DNA of 64,000 nucleotides from Arthrobacter endolithicus (GTDB lineage: Bacteria > Actinomycetota > Actinomycetes > Actinomycetales > Micrococcaceae), in assembly GCF_026627425.1 (NCBI RefSeq), contig NZ_JAPNLH010000006.1, positions 161,969 to 225,968 of the forward strand, in the 5' to 3' direction. Below are positions 41,987 to 53,460 of this stretch, piece by piece; position 1 is the stretch's first letter; every line of letters starts with the position of its first letter. The position numbers were made by a program, and so were the translations under genes. The notes below the pieces were generated by a model. That model was not told where the DNA came from, did not search any database, and saw only the letters and a program-made list of their open reading frames with translations.

Positions 41987-42021
41987 CCTAACGTAATTCA
42001 AGACGAATGAACCCTAATTCA
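41987..42021. promoter_or_regulatory. ARG boxes before argG
   Basis: TGAAC-CCTA-ATTCA (42008-42021) matches nine of ten conserved ARG box positions. A second, weaker copy with the same ATTCA half-site lies 21 bases upstream (ATTCA at 41996-42000), the spacing expected for an ArgR hexamer. Confidence 0.75.
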
Positions 42022-42032
42022 AGGAGCATGAA

Positions 42033-44698
<2,666 letters not shown>

Positions 44699-44746
44699 CC
44701 GTCGTCGTGCTGACGTCGTGCTGGATATGAGGTCGTGACGACTATG

Positions 44747-44784
44747 AAAATGCCCGCGTCCGCCCTTGTGGATGCGGGCATTTT
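44747..44784 (+). terminator. Terminator of the arginine operon
   Basis: AAAATGCCCGC (44747-44757) and GCGGGCATTTT (44774-44784) pair over 11 bases; the left arm supplies A and the right arm ends in T, so it may work in both directions. Confidence 0.85.
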
Positions 44785-44831
44785 ATGCGCTAGATTCGCG
44801 GTGGCGCGGCCAGTGGTGGGAGCATGTTGCC

Positions 44832-45350
44832 ATGAGCGAATCCTTCCGGCGCAGACTGCGGGCGCTTCCCGACTTTCCTGACTTAATGCCGGATTTTGAT
44901 CCGGAGAAGGCTGCGGCGGACCCAGCCGTGCTCTTCCGCGCATGGCTGGAGGACGCCGTAGCGGCGGGCGTTCCGCAGCCGCACGCCTGCAGCCTGGCGA
45001 CGGCGGACGCCGGCGGCAACCTGTCCTCCCGCATGCTGATCCTGAAGAACCTCGACGACGACGGCTGGCACTTTGCCACGGCGCGTACGTCTCGTAAGGG
45101 CCGCGAACTCGCAGCAAATCCCCGGGCGGCTATGAACTTCTACTGGCCGCAGGTCGGCCGGCAGGTCCGGCTGGCGGGAACCGTCGTAGAATTGTCCGCC
45201 ACGGCTTCCGCTGCGGACTGGGCGGACAGACCCGCGGCCGACGGCACCGCGAATCCGCAGTGGCAGCTGTATGCGCTCCGGCCTTCGGAGATTGAGTTCT
45301 GGCAGGCCCGGGCCGATCGCCGGCATATCCGGCACCGCTACGTTCTCTAA
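44832..45350 (+). CDS. Pyridoxamine 5'-phosphate oxidase family protein
   Basis: A 172-residue FMN-dependent split-barrel protein similar to PdxH. It has SLATADAGGNLSSRMLILKN, FATARTSRKGRELAANPRAA and MNFYWPQVGRQVRLAG, and the C-terminal FMN/dimer tail (IEFWQARADRRHIRHRYVL). It is about 40 residues shorter than E. coli PdxH. Probably makes PLP or oxidises a related substrate. Confidence 0.85.
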   Translation: MSESFRRRLRALPDFPDLMPDFDPEKAAADPAVLFRAWLEDAVAAGVPQPHACSLATADAGGNLSSRMLILKNLDDDGWHFATARTSRKGRELAANPRAAMNFYWPQVGRQVRLAGTVVELSATASAADWADRPAADGTANPQWQLYALRPSEIEFWQARADRRHIRHRYVL

Positions 45351-45371
45351 ACGAAACTACCGCTTGAAGGA

Positions 45372-45377
45372 TAGGCT
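45372..45377 (+). promoter_or_regulatory. -10 element for a leaderless isomerase-family gene
   Basis: TAGGCT ends 6 bases before the ATG at 45384. Confidence 0.5.
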
Positions 45378-45383
45378 GGGGCG

Positions 45384-46157
45384 ATGACCGAGTCTTCTCC
45401 CGCAGCGCTTAACCCGACGCAGCCTTCCGCAACGCAGCTACTGGCCAATCTGGACGGCGCGGCAGCCGTCATGCTGGACAAGGTCGCAACACTTACCGAT
45501 GACGATGTCGGCGGCGCGTCTGCGCTCGCCGGCTGGACGCGCGGACACATATTGGCGCATCTGTGCGGGGTTGCGAACGCCTTGGCTCGGCAGGTCGAGT
45601 ACGCCGTGAGGGGCGAAAAGATCGCATTTTACGACGGCGGCTATGAGGGACGGACACACGCCATCGAGGTCGCCGCGGGTAACGGTGCGGCGGAGCACCT
45701 GCGTGATTTAACGAGCGCTCTGGACCGCGTCCTGGCAGATATGCACGGCCTGGCTGACGCGGGCTGGCAGCTGCCGATAACCTACCGGGACGGCGTCATC
45801 TATGACGGCGGACTGGCGCTGTGGCGGGAACTGGTGATCCATCTGTCCGATCTGGAGCTGGGACGTGGGCCGGAAACCTGGACCGCGGGCTTCTGCAGCC
45901 ACCTTTTTGACTTCCTCCAGGCTCGCGTGCCTGCCTCGTTGTTGTTAAAGCTTCAACCGCTCGGTCTGCCGGCCTTCACGCTGGGGCACGGCGGTGCGGG
46001 CGCCAGGACCGTTTCCGTGGGTGGAATGCTGACGGACCTTGCTGCTTGGCTCGCCGGCCGTACGCCAAGCCTGGGCAGCCTTCGCGCAGAAGCCGCGGCA
46101 GACGCCGTCGACCTTCCCGAACTGCTCCCATGGCCGGCAGCCATCGCCCCGAAATAA
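45384..46157 (+). CDS. Mycothiol-dependent maleylpyruvate isomerase family protein
   Basis: A 257-residue DinB-fold protein. WTRGHILAHLCG with its metal-binding histidine and the later WRELVIHLSDLELG match the MDMPI N-terminal family, which uses mycothiol. The C-terminal part (LGHGGAGARTVSVGGMLTDLAAWLAGR) is the SCP2-like MDMPI_C domain. The substrate is unknown. Its last 213 bases overlap the antisense tail of the neighbouring gene. Confidence 0.85.
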   Translation: MTESSPAALNPTQPSATQLLANLDGAAAVMLDKVATLTDDDVGGASALAGWTRGHILAHLCGVANALARQVEYAVRGEKIAFYDGGYEGRTHAIEVAAGNGAAEHLRDLTSALDRVLADMHGLADAGWQLPITYRDGVIYDGGLALWRELVIHLSDLELGRGPETWTAGFCSHLFDFLQARVPASLLLKLQPLGLPAFTLGHGGAGARTVSVGGMLTDLAAWLAGRTPSLGSLRAEAAADAVDLPELLPWPAAIAPK

Positions 46158-47024
46158 CGCGCGAGGTGCTGAAACTTCGCTCTGCTTAGCCCATCCCCTA
46201 GGCCTTCGCGCCGGGCCACAAGGACAAGGTCCAGCCGGAAGGCGGTCTCGGCGTAGTTTGCCGCTGGTGTCGGTGAACTGTCTCAGCACAATCCTAAGAC
46301 CGGTGATGACCTGTAGGGTTGCGGCCGGACGAATCCAGCGGGACCGTGGCATGTCCTTCATGGCACCACTGGCAAAACTTGCCGTGGTGACGGCGATAAC
46401 GGTGACACCCCATGCCGCGAACGACGCCGCGCGCAGCCAGCGGTTGGGCTCGTGCCGGAGGGTGAACCAGGTCCACAGCGCGGTATCGGCCAGGAAGTCC
46501 GCTTGCCGCCCGAACCGGGTCTCGGTACCGGTCGCGCGGGAAATCCGCCCATCGAGCCAATCCGTCGCCAGCGCCATGATCGGCACCGCGTTTCCCAGGC
46601 GATTCTCCAGTGCAGGAAGGTTCGCGCGAATCAGGGTGAGGGTATTCGCGACCCCGAGCGTGCACCGGCCCTCCAACATGCCCAGATGGCTGACTGTGAG
46701 AAGCCAGCTCGCTGCCACCCACGTGCGGTGGCGCGGATCCGCAAGAGCGGCAAGTCCGGCATGCAGCATGGTCGATTCGAGCAGGGCCCGACGACGAAGG
46801 AGAGCCTGCCGAACGGAGCGCCTGGTTGCCCGGGCAAGAAATCGCGACCACGCGGACGGCGTGTAGCGACCGGCGCGAAGCGTGCACAGGAGCTCATCGG
46901 TTGCGGCACGACTATCCGGTTCATCAAGGACGCCATCACTGACAATCCCTACCGTGACCCCTCCCGGGAACACTTCCCGTCCGTCCCCCTCCGGAGCGGT
47001 CTCCGCCAGGGAGATGCCGGGCAT
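45945..47024 (-). CDS. CDP-alcohol phosphatidyltransferase family protein 1
   Basis: A 359-residue membrane enzyme. The family motif DWLDGRISR...G...D...D is complete apart from Ser in place of Ala (TDWLDGRISRATGTETRFGR). It should join a CDP-activated lipid to an alcohol. The start MPGISLAE is chosen for an excellent AGGAGG site. The last ~110 residues, after VLRQ, are arginine-rich, hydrophilic and antisense to the isomerase gene, so the natural end may lie earlier, or a frameshift removed it. Headgroup unknown. Confidence 0.78.
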   Translation of the reverse strand: MPGISLAETAPEGDGREVFPGGVTVGIVSDGVLDEPDSRAATDELLCTLRAGRYTPSAWSRFLARATRRSVRQALLRRRALLESTMLHAGLAALADPRHRTWVAASWLLTVSHLGMLEGRCTLGVANTLTLIRANLPALENRLGNAVPIMALATDWLDGRISRATGTETRFGRQADFLADTALWTWFTLRHEPNRWLRAASFAAWGVTVIAVTTASFASGAMKDMPRSRWIRPAATLQVITGLRIVLRQFTDTSGKLRRDRLPAGPCPCGPARRPRGWAKQSEVSAPRALFRGDGCRPWEQFGKVDGVCRGFCAKAAQAWRTAGEPSSKVRQHSTHGNGPGARTAVPQREGRQTERLKL

Positions 47025-47441
47025 AGAGACCTCCTGAGCGCGATGGGTGGGCATGATGGCTCCATTTCGTTCCGGCTTTGTCCCCTCTACGGTACGGCGG
47101 TCCAGAGCCAAGGCACCTCGATCCCGGCGCCTATCTATGGCCGCAGGCAATTCTCACTCCGCTACGATGGATTTCCTGGGCCCGGACCTCACCCGGGGAA
47201 GAAATCGTCGGCGGGGGAGACTTCATTCGGATTCCCGCACAGGACGCTTCGGGCGTTATGTGTCCTCGATTGCGGAACGTGGGCCAGAATCATCCCTACA
47301 TTGGTAGGGCCGGGTTGCACGGATTAAAAGTTCGCCGCCACGAAGCGTTACCGCGTAATGAAAGCGATATGCTCGGATTTTTCCACCGCGCCCTTGAAAA
47401 CGCGCTGGACCGTCGTGAATGAAATTAGGCAGGGTGTACCG
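47025..47441. other. Divergent intergenic region, no gene
   Basis: About 417 bases between two divergent genes. Short ORFs here have no sensible protein. A TTGAAA near 47392 and several TACGAT/TAAAAG elements may be promoter parts. Confidence 0.5.
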
Positions 47442-49288
47442 ATGACCAGCGAACCGATTGCCAACTACGCCATGCTCTCGGATTGCCGCTCCGCGGCCCT
47501 GGTGAGCGGCTCGGGTTCCGTGGACTGGCTGTGTTTCCCCCGTTTTGACAGCCCTCAGTGTTCGGACGGATCCTGGGCGAGGACGCGGGTTTCTGGTCGA
47601 TCCGGCCTGCGGCTCCATACGCCTCGACCCGGCAGTACCTCGGCCCGACGATGGTCCTTGAAACGGTCCACACCGCGGTGGACGGGACGGTGACAGTCAC
47701 CGATGCGCTGGTGCTGGGAGACGGGAACCGGGGCCACGAACTGGGTGCCGGGGCTCCTGGAACGTTGCTGCGTCAGGTGGCCTGTATCCAAGGAGAAGTC
47801 GAGCTGGAGGTGACTTTCGCGCCGCGGCCGGAGTACGGCCTGGTCCGGCCGCTCCTTGAAGAATCGGCCGGCGGAATCGTCGTCCTCGGCGGGCCCGATC
47901 TGCTGGCTTTCTCCACTCCGGTTACGTTCGAACTCGATAATGGTCAAGCGCGGGCGAAGCTGGTTCTGCGTACCGGAGACGTTCTGGGATTCGCGCTTCA
48001 CCACCAGAGCGCCGGGCCGGTATCGCAGGTGTTCTGGAGCCAGGAAGAGATAGGCCGCCGGATGGAGGACACACTGGAGGGCTGGGGCAGCTGGTCGCAG
48101 CTGCATCAGAGTTACGACGGTCCCTGGCAGGACCTTGTCGCTTCCAGCGGCCGGATCCTGCAGGCACTGACGTTCTATCCGACCGGTGCGATCGTCGCAG
48201 CCCCCACGACGTCCCTGCCCGAGGTCGCCGGCGGCACCCGGAACTGGGATTACCGGTACACCTGGATCCGGGACGCCAGCATGACCCTGCAGGCGCTGTG
48301 GGTGGCCGCGTGTCCGGACGAGGCCGGGAAATTTTTCCAGTTCCTCGCGACGGCGGCCGGCCGGCTGAACGGCGGCGACGAGCTGCAGATCATGTACGGC
48401 ATCGGCGGGGAACGGGACCTGTCCGAGCGCGAACTGGCACACCTTCCGGGGTGGCGCTCGAGCGCCCCGGTGCGGGTGGGCAACGGCGCCTGGGACCAGC
48501 GCCAGCTCGACGTCTACGGCGAACTCCTCGACGCAGCCGCCACCCTCCCGGAATATCTCAACGATCTGGATCCCGGGACGCGGCGGTTTCTTGCCGATGC
48601 GGCCGACGCTGCCGCATCGCGCTGGCAGTCCACGGATCAGGGCATCGGGGAGGTCCGCGGCACTCCCCGGCATTACCTGCATTCAAAGCTGATGTGCTGG
48701 GTGGCCGTTGACCGGGCCATCAGCCTCGCCGGGGTCCTGAACACGGAAGACCGGGTTCCGCACTGGACGCAGACCCGGGCGCAGCTCGCCGACTCGATCC
48801 GGAAGAACGGCTGGAACGAAACAGCCGGCGCCTATACCCAGGCCTACGGCTCCGCGGACCTGGACGCGTCGGTGCTGATGCTCGCCATCGTGGGGTTCGT
48901 GCCCGCCGACGATCCCCGGATGCTTGCCACGATCGACGCCATCGAAGACAGGCTTACGGACAGCCGGGGTCTGGTGTACCGGTACCAGGCAGACGACGGG
49001 CTCGCCGGGGAGGAAGGCACGTTCCTCCTGTGCACGTTCTGGCTGGCCCATGCCCTGGCCCTGGCCGGACAGACCCGGCGCGCCCGCGCCGTCTTCGAAC
49101 GAGCCGCGGGGTTCGCCACGGATCTGGGCCTGCTGTCCGAGGAGGTTGCCCCGGACAGCAGCGAGCTGCTCGGAAACTTCCCGCAGGCCTTCAGCCATAT
49201 CGGCCTCGTCAACGCAGCCTGGGCCATCCGCACGGCAGAGGACGAAGACGGGCTCCCTGCCGCCGGCGGCGGCGGGGAAACCCCGTGA
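47442..49288 (+). pseudogene. GH15 glycoside hydrolase (glucoamylase/trehalase type), frameshifted
   Basis: The N-terminal frame gives IANYAMLSDCRSAALVSGSG and DWLCFPRFDSP, then shifts. The second frame continues VFGRILGEDAGFWSI and carries the full catalytic core (TRNWDYRYTWIRDASMTLQAL, GGERDLSERELAHLPGW, YLHSKLMCWVAVDRA, GEEGTFLLCTFWLAHA) through the stop at 49288. Adding one C in the 47551-47556 run AGCCCTCAG restores one frame (about 615 residues). GH15 bacterial members hydrolyse alpha-1,4 or trehalose bonds. This may be a real mutation or a sequencing error. Confidence 0.85.
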
Positions 49289-49956
49289 CGGGTGCCATTC
49301 CGGGCGGACGGCGCCGGGCGCTGATTCGGCTGGGGATCCTAGTGTTTCTCGTGGCTGCCGCCGCAGCAGCGGTGCTGGTCTTTCCGCTCCCGCCGGTCGG
49401 GGAGATCCGCAGCTATTTCGGCAGAACGGGCTGGTGGGGGCCGGCGGCGTTCATCGTCGCCTATGCAGCGCTGACGCTGGCTCCGGTGCCCAAAAACGTC
49501 CTCTCCGTTGCAGCCGGGTTGATCTTTGGGCTCGGCGGCGGTGTCACCGTCGTCTATGCCGGTGCGATGCTCGGTTCCGTGGCTGCCTTCTGGCTGGGCC
49601 GCTGGCTGGGCCGGGAAGCGGTGGAGAGTTTCACCGGCACGCGGGTGGAGAAAGTCGACCGGCTGCTGCGGCGGCGCGGGATGGCGGCCATAATCGGTGT
49701 CCGTCTAGTGCCCGTTCTGCCGTTTACGGCCATCAATTATGCGGCAGGGCTGACCTCCCTGGGCTGGTGGCAGTACCTCCTTGGGACTGCGATCGGCATC
49801 CTTCCCGGCACGGTGAGTTTCGTGGCGTTGGGTGTGTTCGGACTCAAGCCGGGATGGCAGCTCGACCTTGCGCTCGGCGCCCTCGGAGTGCTGACTTTGG
49901 CCGGGCTGGTGGTCGCCGTCCGGCGGCGCCGGACGGGGAAGGGTGCCGATGTTTGA
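49285..49956 (+). CDS. TVP38/TMEM64 family membrane protein
   Basis: A 223-residue DedA-related protein with five or six hydrophobic segments. It has the SNARE-associated motif (LTLAPVPKNVLSVAAGLIFG) and GWWQYLLGTAIGILPGTVSF. Start GTG overlaps the GH15 TGA. DedA/TVP38 proteins include undecaprenyl-phosphate and lipid scramblases, so a lipid transport role is likely. It is coupled to the following CDP-alcohol transferase by a 14-base overlap. Confidence 0.9.
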   Translation: MTGAIPGGRRRALIRLGILVFLVAAAAAAVLVFPLPPVGEIRSYFGRTGWWGPAAFIVAYAALTLAPVPKNVLSVAAGLIFGLGGGVTVVYAGAMLGSVAAFWLGRWLGREAVESFTGTRVEKVDRLLRRRGMAAIIGVRLVPVLPFTAINYAAGLTSLGWWQYLLGTAIGILPGTVSFVALGVFGLKPGWQLDLALGALGVLTLAGLVVAVRRRRTGKGADV

Positions 49957-50575
49957 TGCCAGGTTGCGGCGGGTCATGGAGCCGGCTCTGGGAAGGGCCG
50001 CCGCCTGGCTGGACCGGCCGGGGATCACTCCGGACAGGCTGACGGCCGTGAACCTGATTCTTGGCCTGGCCAGTGCGGCCCTGGCAGCCGGGCAGTGCTG
50101 GCTGCCTGCCCTGGCCGCGTGGCTGTTGTGCCGGATCGCCGACGGCCTCGACGGTCCACTGGCCCGGCGCCGGAACCGCCGCACCGGAAACCGGGACACC
50201 GGCAGGGGCGGATTCTGGGACATCTGCGCCGACTTCGTCGTCTACGGGGCAACGGTGGTCGGCGTGGGCATCGGCGCAAGCGCCGCGTTCGCCGCACCCT
50301 TGCTGCCGTTCCTGCTGGTCCTTTTTGCCTACTACATCAACGGCACCGCGTTCCTGGCGTTCTCCTCCATCGCGGAAAAAGCCGGCCGCCAGATCCGGGA
50401 CGGTCGGTCGCTGTCGTTCCTGCCCGGCCTGACCGAGGGCGCGGAGACCATAGCCGTGCACAGCCTGTGGCTCATCTTCCCCGGTGGTGCGTCGGAAATC
50501 GCCGCCGTCTGGGCGCTGCTGGTCACAGCCAGTGCGGTCCAGCGGATCATCGCTGGCTACCGCTCCCTGCGGTGA
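49943..50575 (+). CDS. CDP-alcohol phosphatidyltransferase family protein 2
   Basis: A 210-residue integral membrane enzyme with about six helices. The motif DGLDGPLARRR...G-F-W-D-I-C-A-D is present with an unusual 13-residue spacer (RRNRRTGNRDTGRG). Size and layout resemble YnjF of E. coli. Start is GTG 49943 or ATG 49949. It ends convergent with the flavoprotein, overlapping by 19 bases. Confidence 0.85.
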   Translation: MPMFDARLRRVMEPALGRAAAWLDRPGITPDRLTAVNLILGLASAALAAGQCWLPALAAWLLCRIADGLDGPLARRRNRRTGNRDTGRGGFWDICADFVVYGATVVGVGIGASAAFAAPLLPFLLVLFAYYINGTAFLAFSSIAEKAGRQIRDGRSLSFLPGLTEGAETIAVHSLWLIFPGGASEIAAVWALLVTASAVQRIIAGYRSLR

Positions 50576-51987
50576 AGCGCAGCGCTATCCAGCCAGCGGC
50601 GCCGCCCCCAGACCAGGGCCGCCGTGGCCCGCCCCATCAGGGGGGAGGCCAAGCGCTCCCTGACATCAGCAACGGCAGCGTTCCACACGCCGTCCGAATA
50701 GGTGGGGTAAGCATGAGTTGTTCCGGCAATATCCGAGGTGGTCATGCCCTTCTGCACGGCCAGGGTCAGCTCGGTCAGCGACTCCCCGGCCCGGGGGCCC
50801 ACCAGGGTGCCGCCGAGGATTTTCCCCCGACCGTCCACGACCAGCCGGGTGAATCCACCCGTGTGGCCTTCGGTCACGGCCCGGTCAACGTGGGAGTGCT
50901 GGACCGTCCGGACGCGGTGCCTCGAACCGCCATCGGCCGTGGAAAGCCCGACGGCGGCAACCTCCGGGGACGTGAACGTCACCCGGGGCACCGTGGCGCT
51001 GATGCGCCGTTTGAGCCCCAGGACGGCGTTGGCGGCCGCTACTGATGCGTGGACGCCGGCCAGATGCGTGAACTGCCGGTGCGCGGTCACATCCCCCGCG
51101 GCCCAGATGAGAGGGTTGGTGGTCCGCATCCGTGCATCCGTAGTGATGTGGCCGCCCCCATCCAGCTCCACCCCCACCCGCTCCAGGCCGAGGCAGGCGG
51201 TCCGGGGCACGCGCCCGATGGCCATCAGGACCGCGTCGGCCGGAACACTGGCGCCGTTCCCGAGCCGGAGGCGCGTTCCCGCGTCCGTGCCGGCAGCGTC
51301 CTGTATGCCGGTGTGCTCCAGGATGCGGACGCCGTCGGATTCGAGGGCTTGTCGCACCAGCGAGACAGCGTCGGGGTCTTCCCTGGGAAGGATGCGGGAG
51401 CGGACCACCATGGTCACCTGTGCTCCCATCCGGGCGAAGGCCTGCCCGAGTTCGCACGCGATGGGACCGCCTCCCACGATGGTCAGCCGGGCTGGGAGGG
51501 TCTCCAGGTCCCACACCGTCTCCGAAGTCACAGCAAAGGCCGGATCCAAGCCCGCGATACCGGTGGTGGCCGGCGCAGCACCAGTGGCGACCAGCGCCTG
51601 CCGGAAGCGGATTGTCTGGCCGTCGATTTCGGCCACGCCGGGTGCGCGGAACGTCAGGGTGCCCTTGACAACCCGCACCCCGGCGGCTTCGAGCGCTGCC
51701 GGGGAGTCGACAGGTTCAATGAAGTTGATAGCGGCGAAGATCCGTTCCCGCACTGCCTTGAATGCCGGCGCCTGCCCGGTCAGTGCACGCACTTTAGCCG
51801 CGTGTTCGGCGGCTGAGAGGAGCGTCTTGGACGGGACGCAGCCGGTCCACAGGCAGTCACCTCCCGTGCGGGCTCGTTCAACCAGCACGGTTCGCGCCCC
51901 CAACCCGGCCGCTGTCGTGGCGCCGACGATTCCGGCCGTGCCGCCGCCCACCACCAGCAGGTCTACGAGTTGGTGCTGGTCTGTCAT
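50557..51987 (-). CDS. Pyridine nucleotide-disulfide oxidoreductase (mercuric-reductase-like)
   Basis: A 476-residue FAD/NAD(P) enzyme. FAD fold motif VVGGGTAGIVGATTAAGLGA, redox disulfide GGDCLWTGCVPSK, NAD(P) motif VGGGPIACELGQAFARMGAQ, C-terminal THAYPTYSD with catalytic histidine. No N-terminal HMA domain and no paired C-terminal cysteines for Hg, so mercuric reductase activity is unlikely. Cyanobacterial relatives are fused to TVP38, which links it to the neighbouring membrane protein. Confidence 0.87.
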   Translation of the reverse strand: MTDQHQLVDLLVVGGGTAGIVGATTAAGLGARTVLVERARTGGDCLWTGCVPSKTLLSAAEHAAKVRALTGQAPAFKAVRERIFAAINFIEPVDSPAALEAAGVRVVKGTLTFRAPGVAEIDGQTIRFRQALVATGAAPATTGIAGLDPAFAVTSETVWDLETLPARLTIVGGGPIACELGQAFARMGAQVTMVVRSRILPREDPDAVSLVRQALESDGVRILEHTGIQDAAGTDAGTRLRLGNGASVPADAVLMAIGRVPRTACLGLERVGVELDGGGHITTDARMRTTNPLIWAAGDVTAHRQFTHLAGVHASVAAANAVLGLKRRISATVPRVTFTSPEVAAVGLSTADGGSRHRVRTVQHSHVDRAVTEGHTGGFTRLVVDGRGKILGGTLVGPRAGESLTELTLAVQKGMTTSDIAGTTHAYPTYSDGVWNAAVADVRERLASPLMGRATAALVWGRRRWLDSAALHRRER

Positions 51988-52097
51988 GATGGAGTCCTCT
52001 TCAGCGAGCTTAAGTGCCGGACGCGGCACCGGCCGGTGAGATCCACAGCGACCGTGCCGCTGCCGCGGAGCGCATCGGAACAGACCGGAAGGAGCGC

Positions 52098-52757
52098 ATG
52101 GTGAGCGATAAATACACGCGGTTTGCCCCGTTCTATGACGTGTTGTCGGGGGAATACCCTCTCTATCATGCCGGACGGGTGCTCGGCATCGCTGCCCTCG
52201 CCCCCACTCAGGGCCAGCAGGTGCTGGACATCGGGTGCGGAACGGGGTTGAATTTCCGCCTTCTGCAGCAACGCATCGGTGCTTCCGGGACCATCGTCGG
52301 CATCGACCGCAGCGCCCAAATGCTCCGCCAGGCCCACCGCCGCGCCGAGGCGCGCGGCTGGTCCAACGTCATCCTGGTCCAGGCAGACATGGTGCTGGTG
52401 GACCCCGGCGCCCTCTCGGGGCGCATCGTGGAGGCAGGGGGATCGGCACTCTCGGACGCCGCCCTGGCAACATACTCACTGTCGCTGATGGGCGATTGGA
52501 AACGCGCCTGGGCAACCATGACGTCCCTGCTGGGCACCGACGGCCGGATCGGCGTCGTCGACATGCAGGACCCCCTGAGTTGGGCGCGGTGGCTCGCTCC
52601 GCTGGCGCGGCTGGCCTGCGCGCTTGGCGGGTCCGACATCCACGCCGCACCTTGGCGGGCCGTCGAGGAACAGTGCGCCGACGTCGTGCGGGCCTCCGCA
52701 CGGGCCGGCCACCTCCAGATCCGGGCCGGAAAGACGGTGCCGTTAGGGACGATGTGA
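52098..52757 (+). CDS. SAM-dependent methyltransferase
   Basis: A 219-residue class I methyltransferase. Motif I is VLDIGCGTGLNFRLLQ, followed by GIDRSAQML and the acidic DMVLVDPG. The sequence resembles UbiE/PmtA-type enzymes that act on quinones or lipids. AAGGAGCGC precedes the ATG. It diverges from the flavoprotein gene. Confidence 0.85.
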   Translation: MVSDKYTRFAPFYDVLSGEYPLYHAGRVLGIAALAPTQGQQVLDIGCGTGLNFRLLQQRIGASGTIVGIDRSAQMLRQAHRRAEARGWSNVILVQADMVLVDPGALSGRIVEAGGSALSDAALATYSLSLMGDWKRAWATMTSLLGTDGRIGVVDMQDPLSWARWLAPLARLACALGGSDIHAAPWRAVEEQCADVVRASARAGHLQIRAGKTVPLGTM

Positions 52758-53460
52758 ACTGAAACAACGTGCGCCCCTGGGGCGGGGCGGTCCTCCCGAA
52801 ATAGAAGATGCCGGCGGGGAGACCCTGGCAAACGCCGAGGTGTTGTGTACTCCAGATGACTGAAGTGGGCTCCGCACACGCCATAGCGTGGGCCGGCAAC
52901 CACACCTTGCAGGAAAGGACACCGCCCATGGCTGCTGACCACCGTGCTGAGTCTGGTGCGTCAATGATCTGTGGCGCTATTCTAGGACTGGTGGCAGTTC
53001 GAATCATGGCGAGCCGGCCATGAGGTACAAATGCCAAAGTGAGCTGGCCGCCGTCCCCGGCGACCTCCGCTCTTCCAACGCCCTGGTCCTACCCCCTGCT
53101 CTCCACCGCTTGCCCGGAAATTCAACGGCCAAATCGTCTTCGATCCCCACAGCGGCATCGATACCCGCGACGACGGCAGCTAAGTAGCCCTAGGCTCGCC
53201 ACCTTTCCTTACCCCCCACATTACGAAAGGCTGGAGATCACCCCCAAGCCACGCATTCCCACACATGCGGTTGCCACAGCACCCGAAGCATCCCGGGATA
53301 CAGCCAGGAAATTCGAGCAGAAAACGGGCAGGCTGCTACTTTAACCACTACGCCGGCACCGAGCCGGATCTCGCGGCGGAAGCGGAACTGCACGTTGAAA
53401 AAGGAACGGGACCACCACGGGCCTCCGGTTCGCCTCCGCAGTATGACTAAGAGGATCACC
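52758..53460. other. 703-base region without a convincing gene
   Basis: A 31-residue ORF at 52928-53023 (MAADHRAESGASMICG...) has AGGAAAGGA upstream and a short hydrophobic stretch but is unproven. At 53121-53183 a frame reads FNGQIVFDPHSGIDTRDDGS then stops, which looks like the tail of a lost gene. No matching body is present. Confidence 0.4.

Noticed and set aside
45953..46219. Small minus-strand ORF near the isomerase gene
   Set aside because: Lies in the antisense overlap with no start site or conserved features.
50557..51987. Mercuric reductase call for the flavoprotein
   Set aside because: No HMA domain, no C-terminal cysteine pair and no other mer genes.
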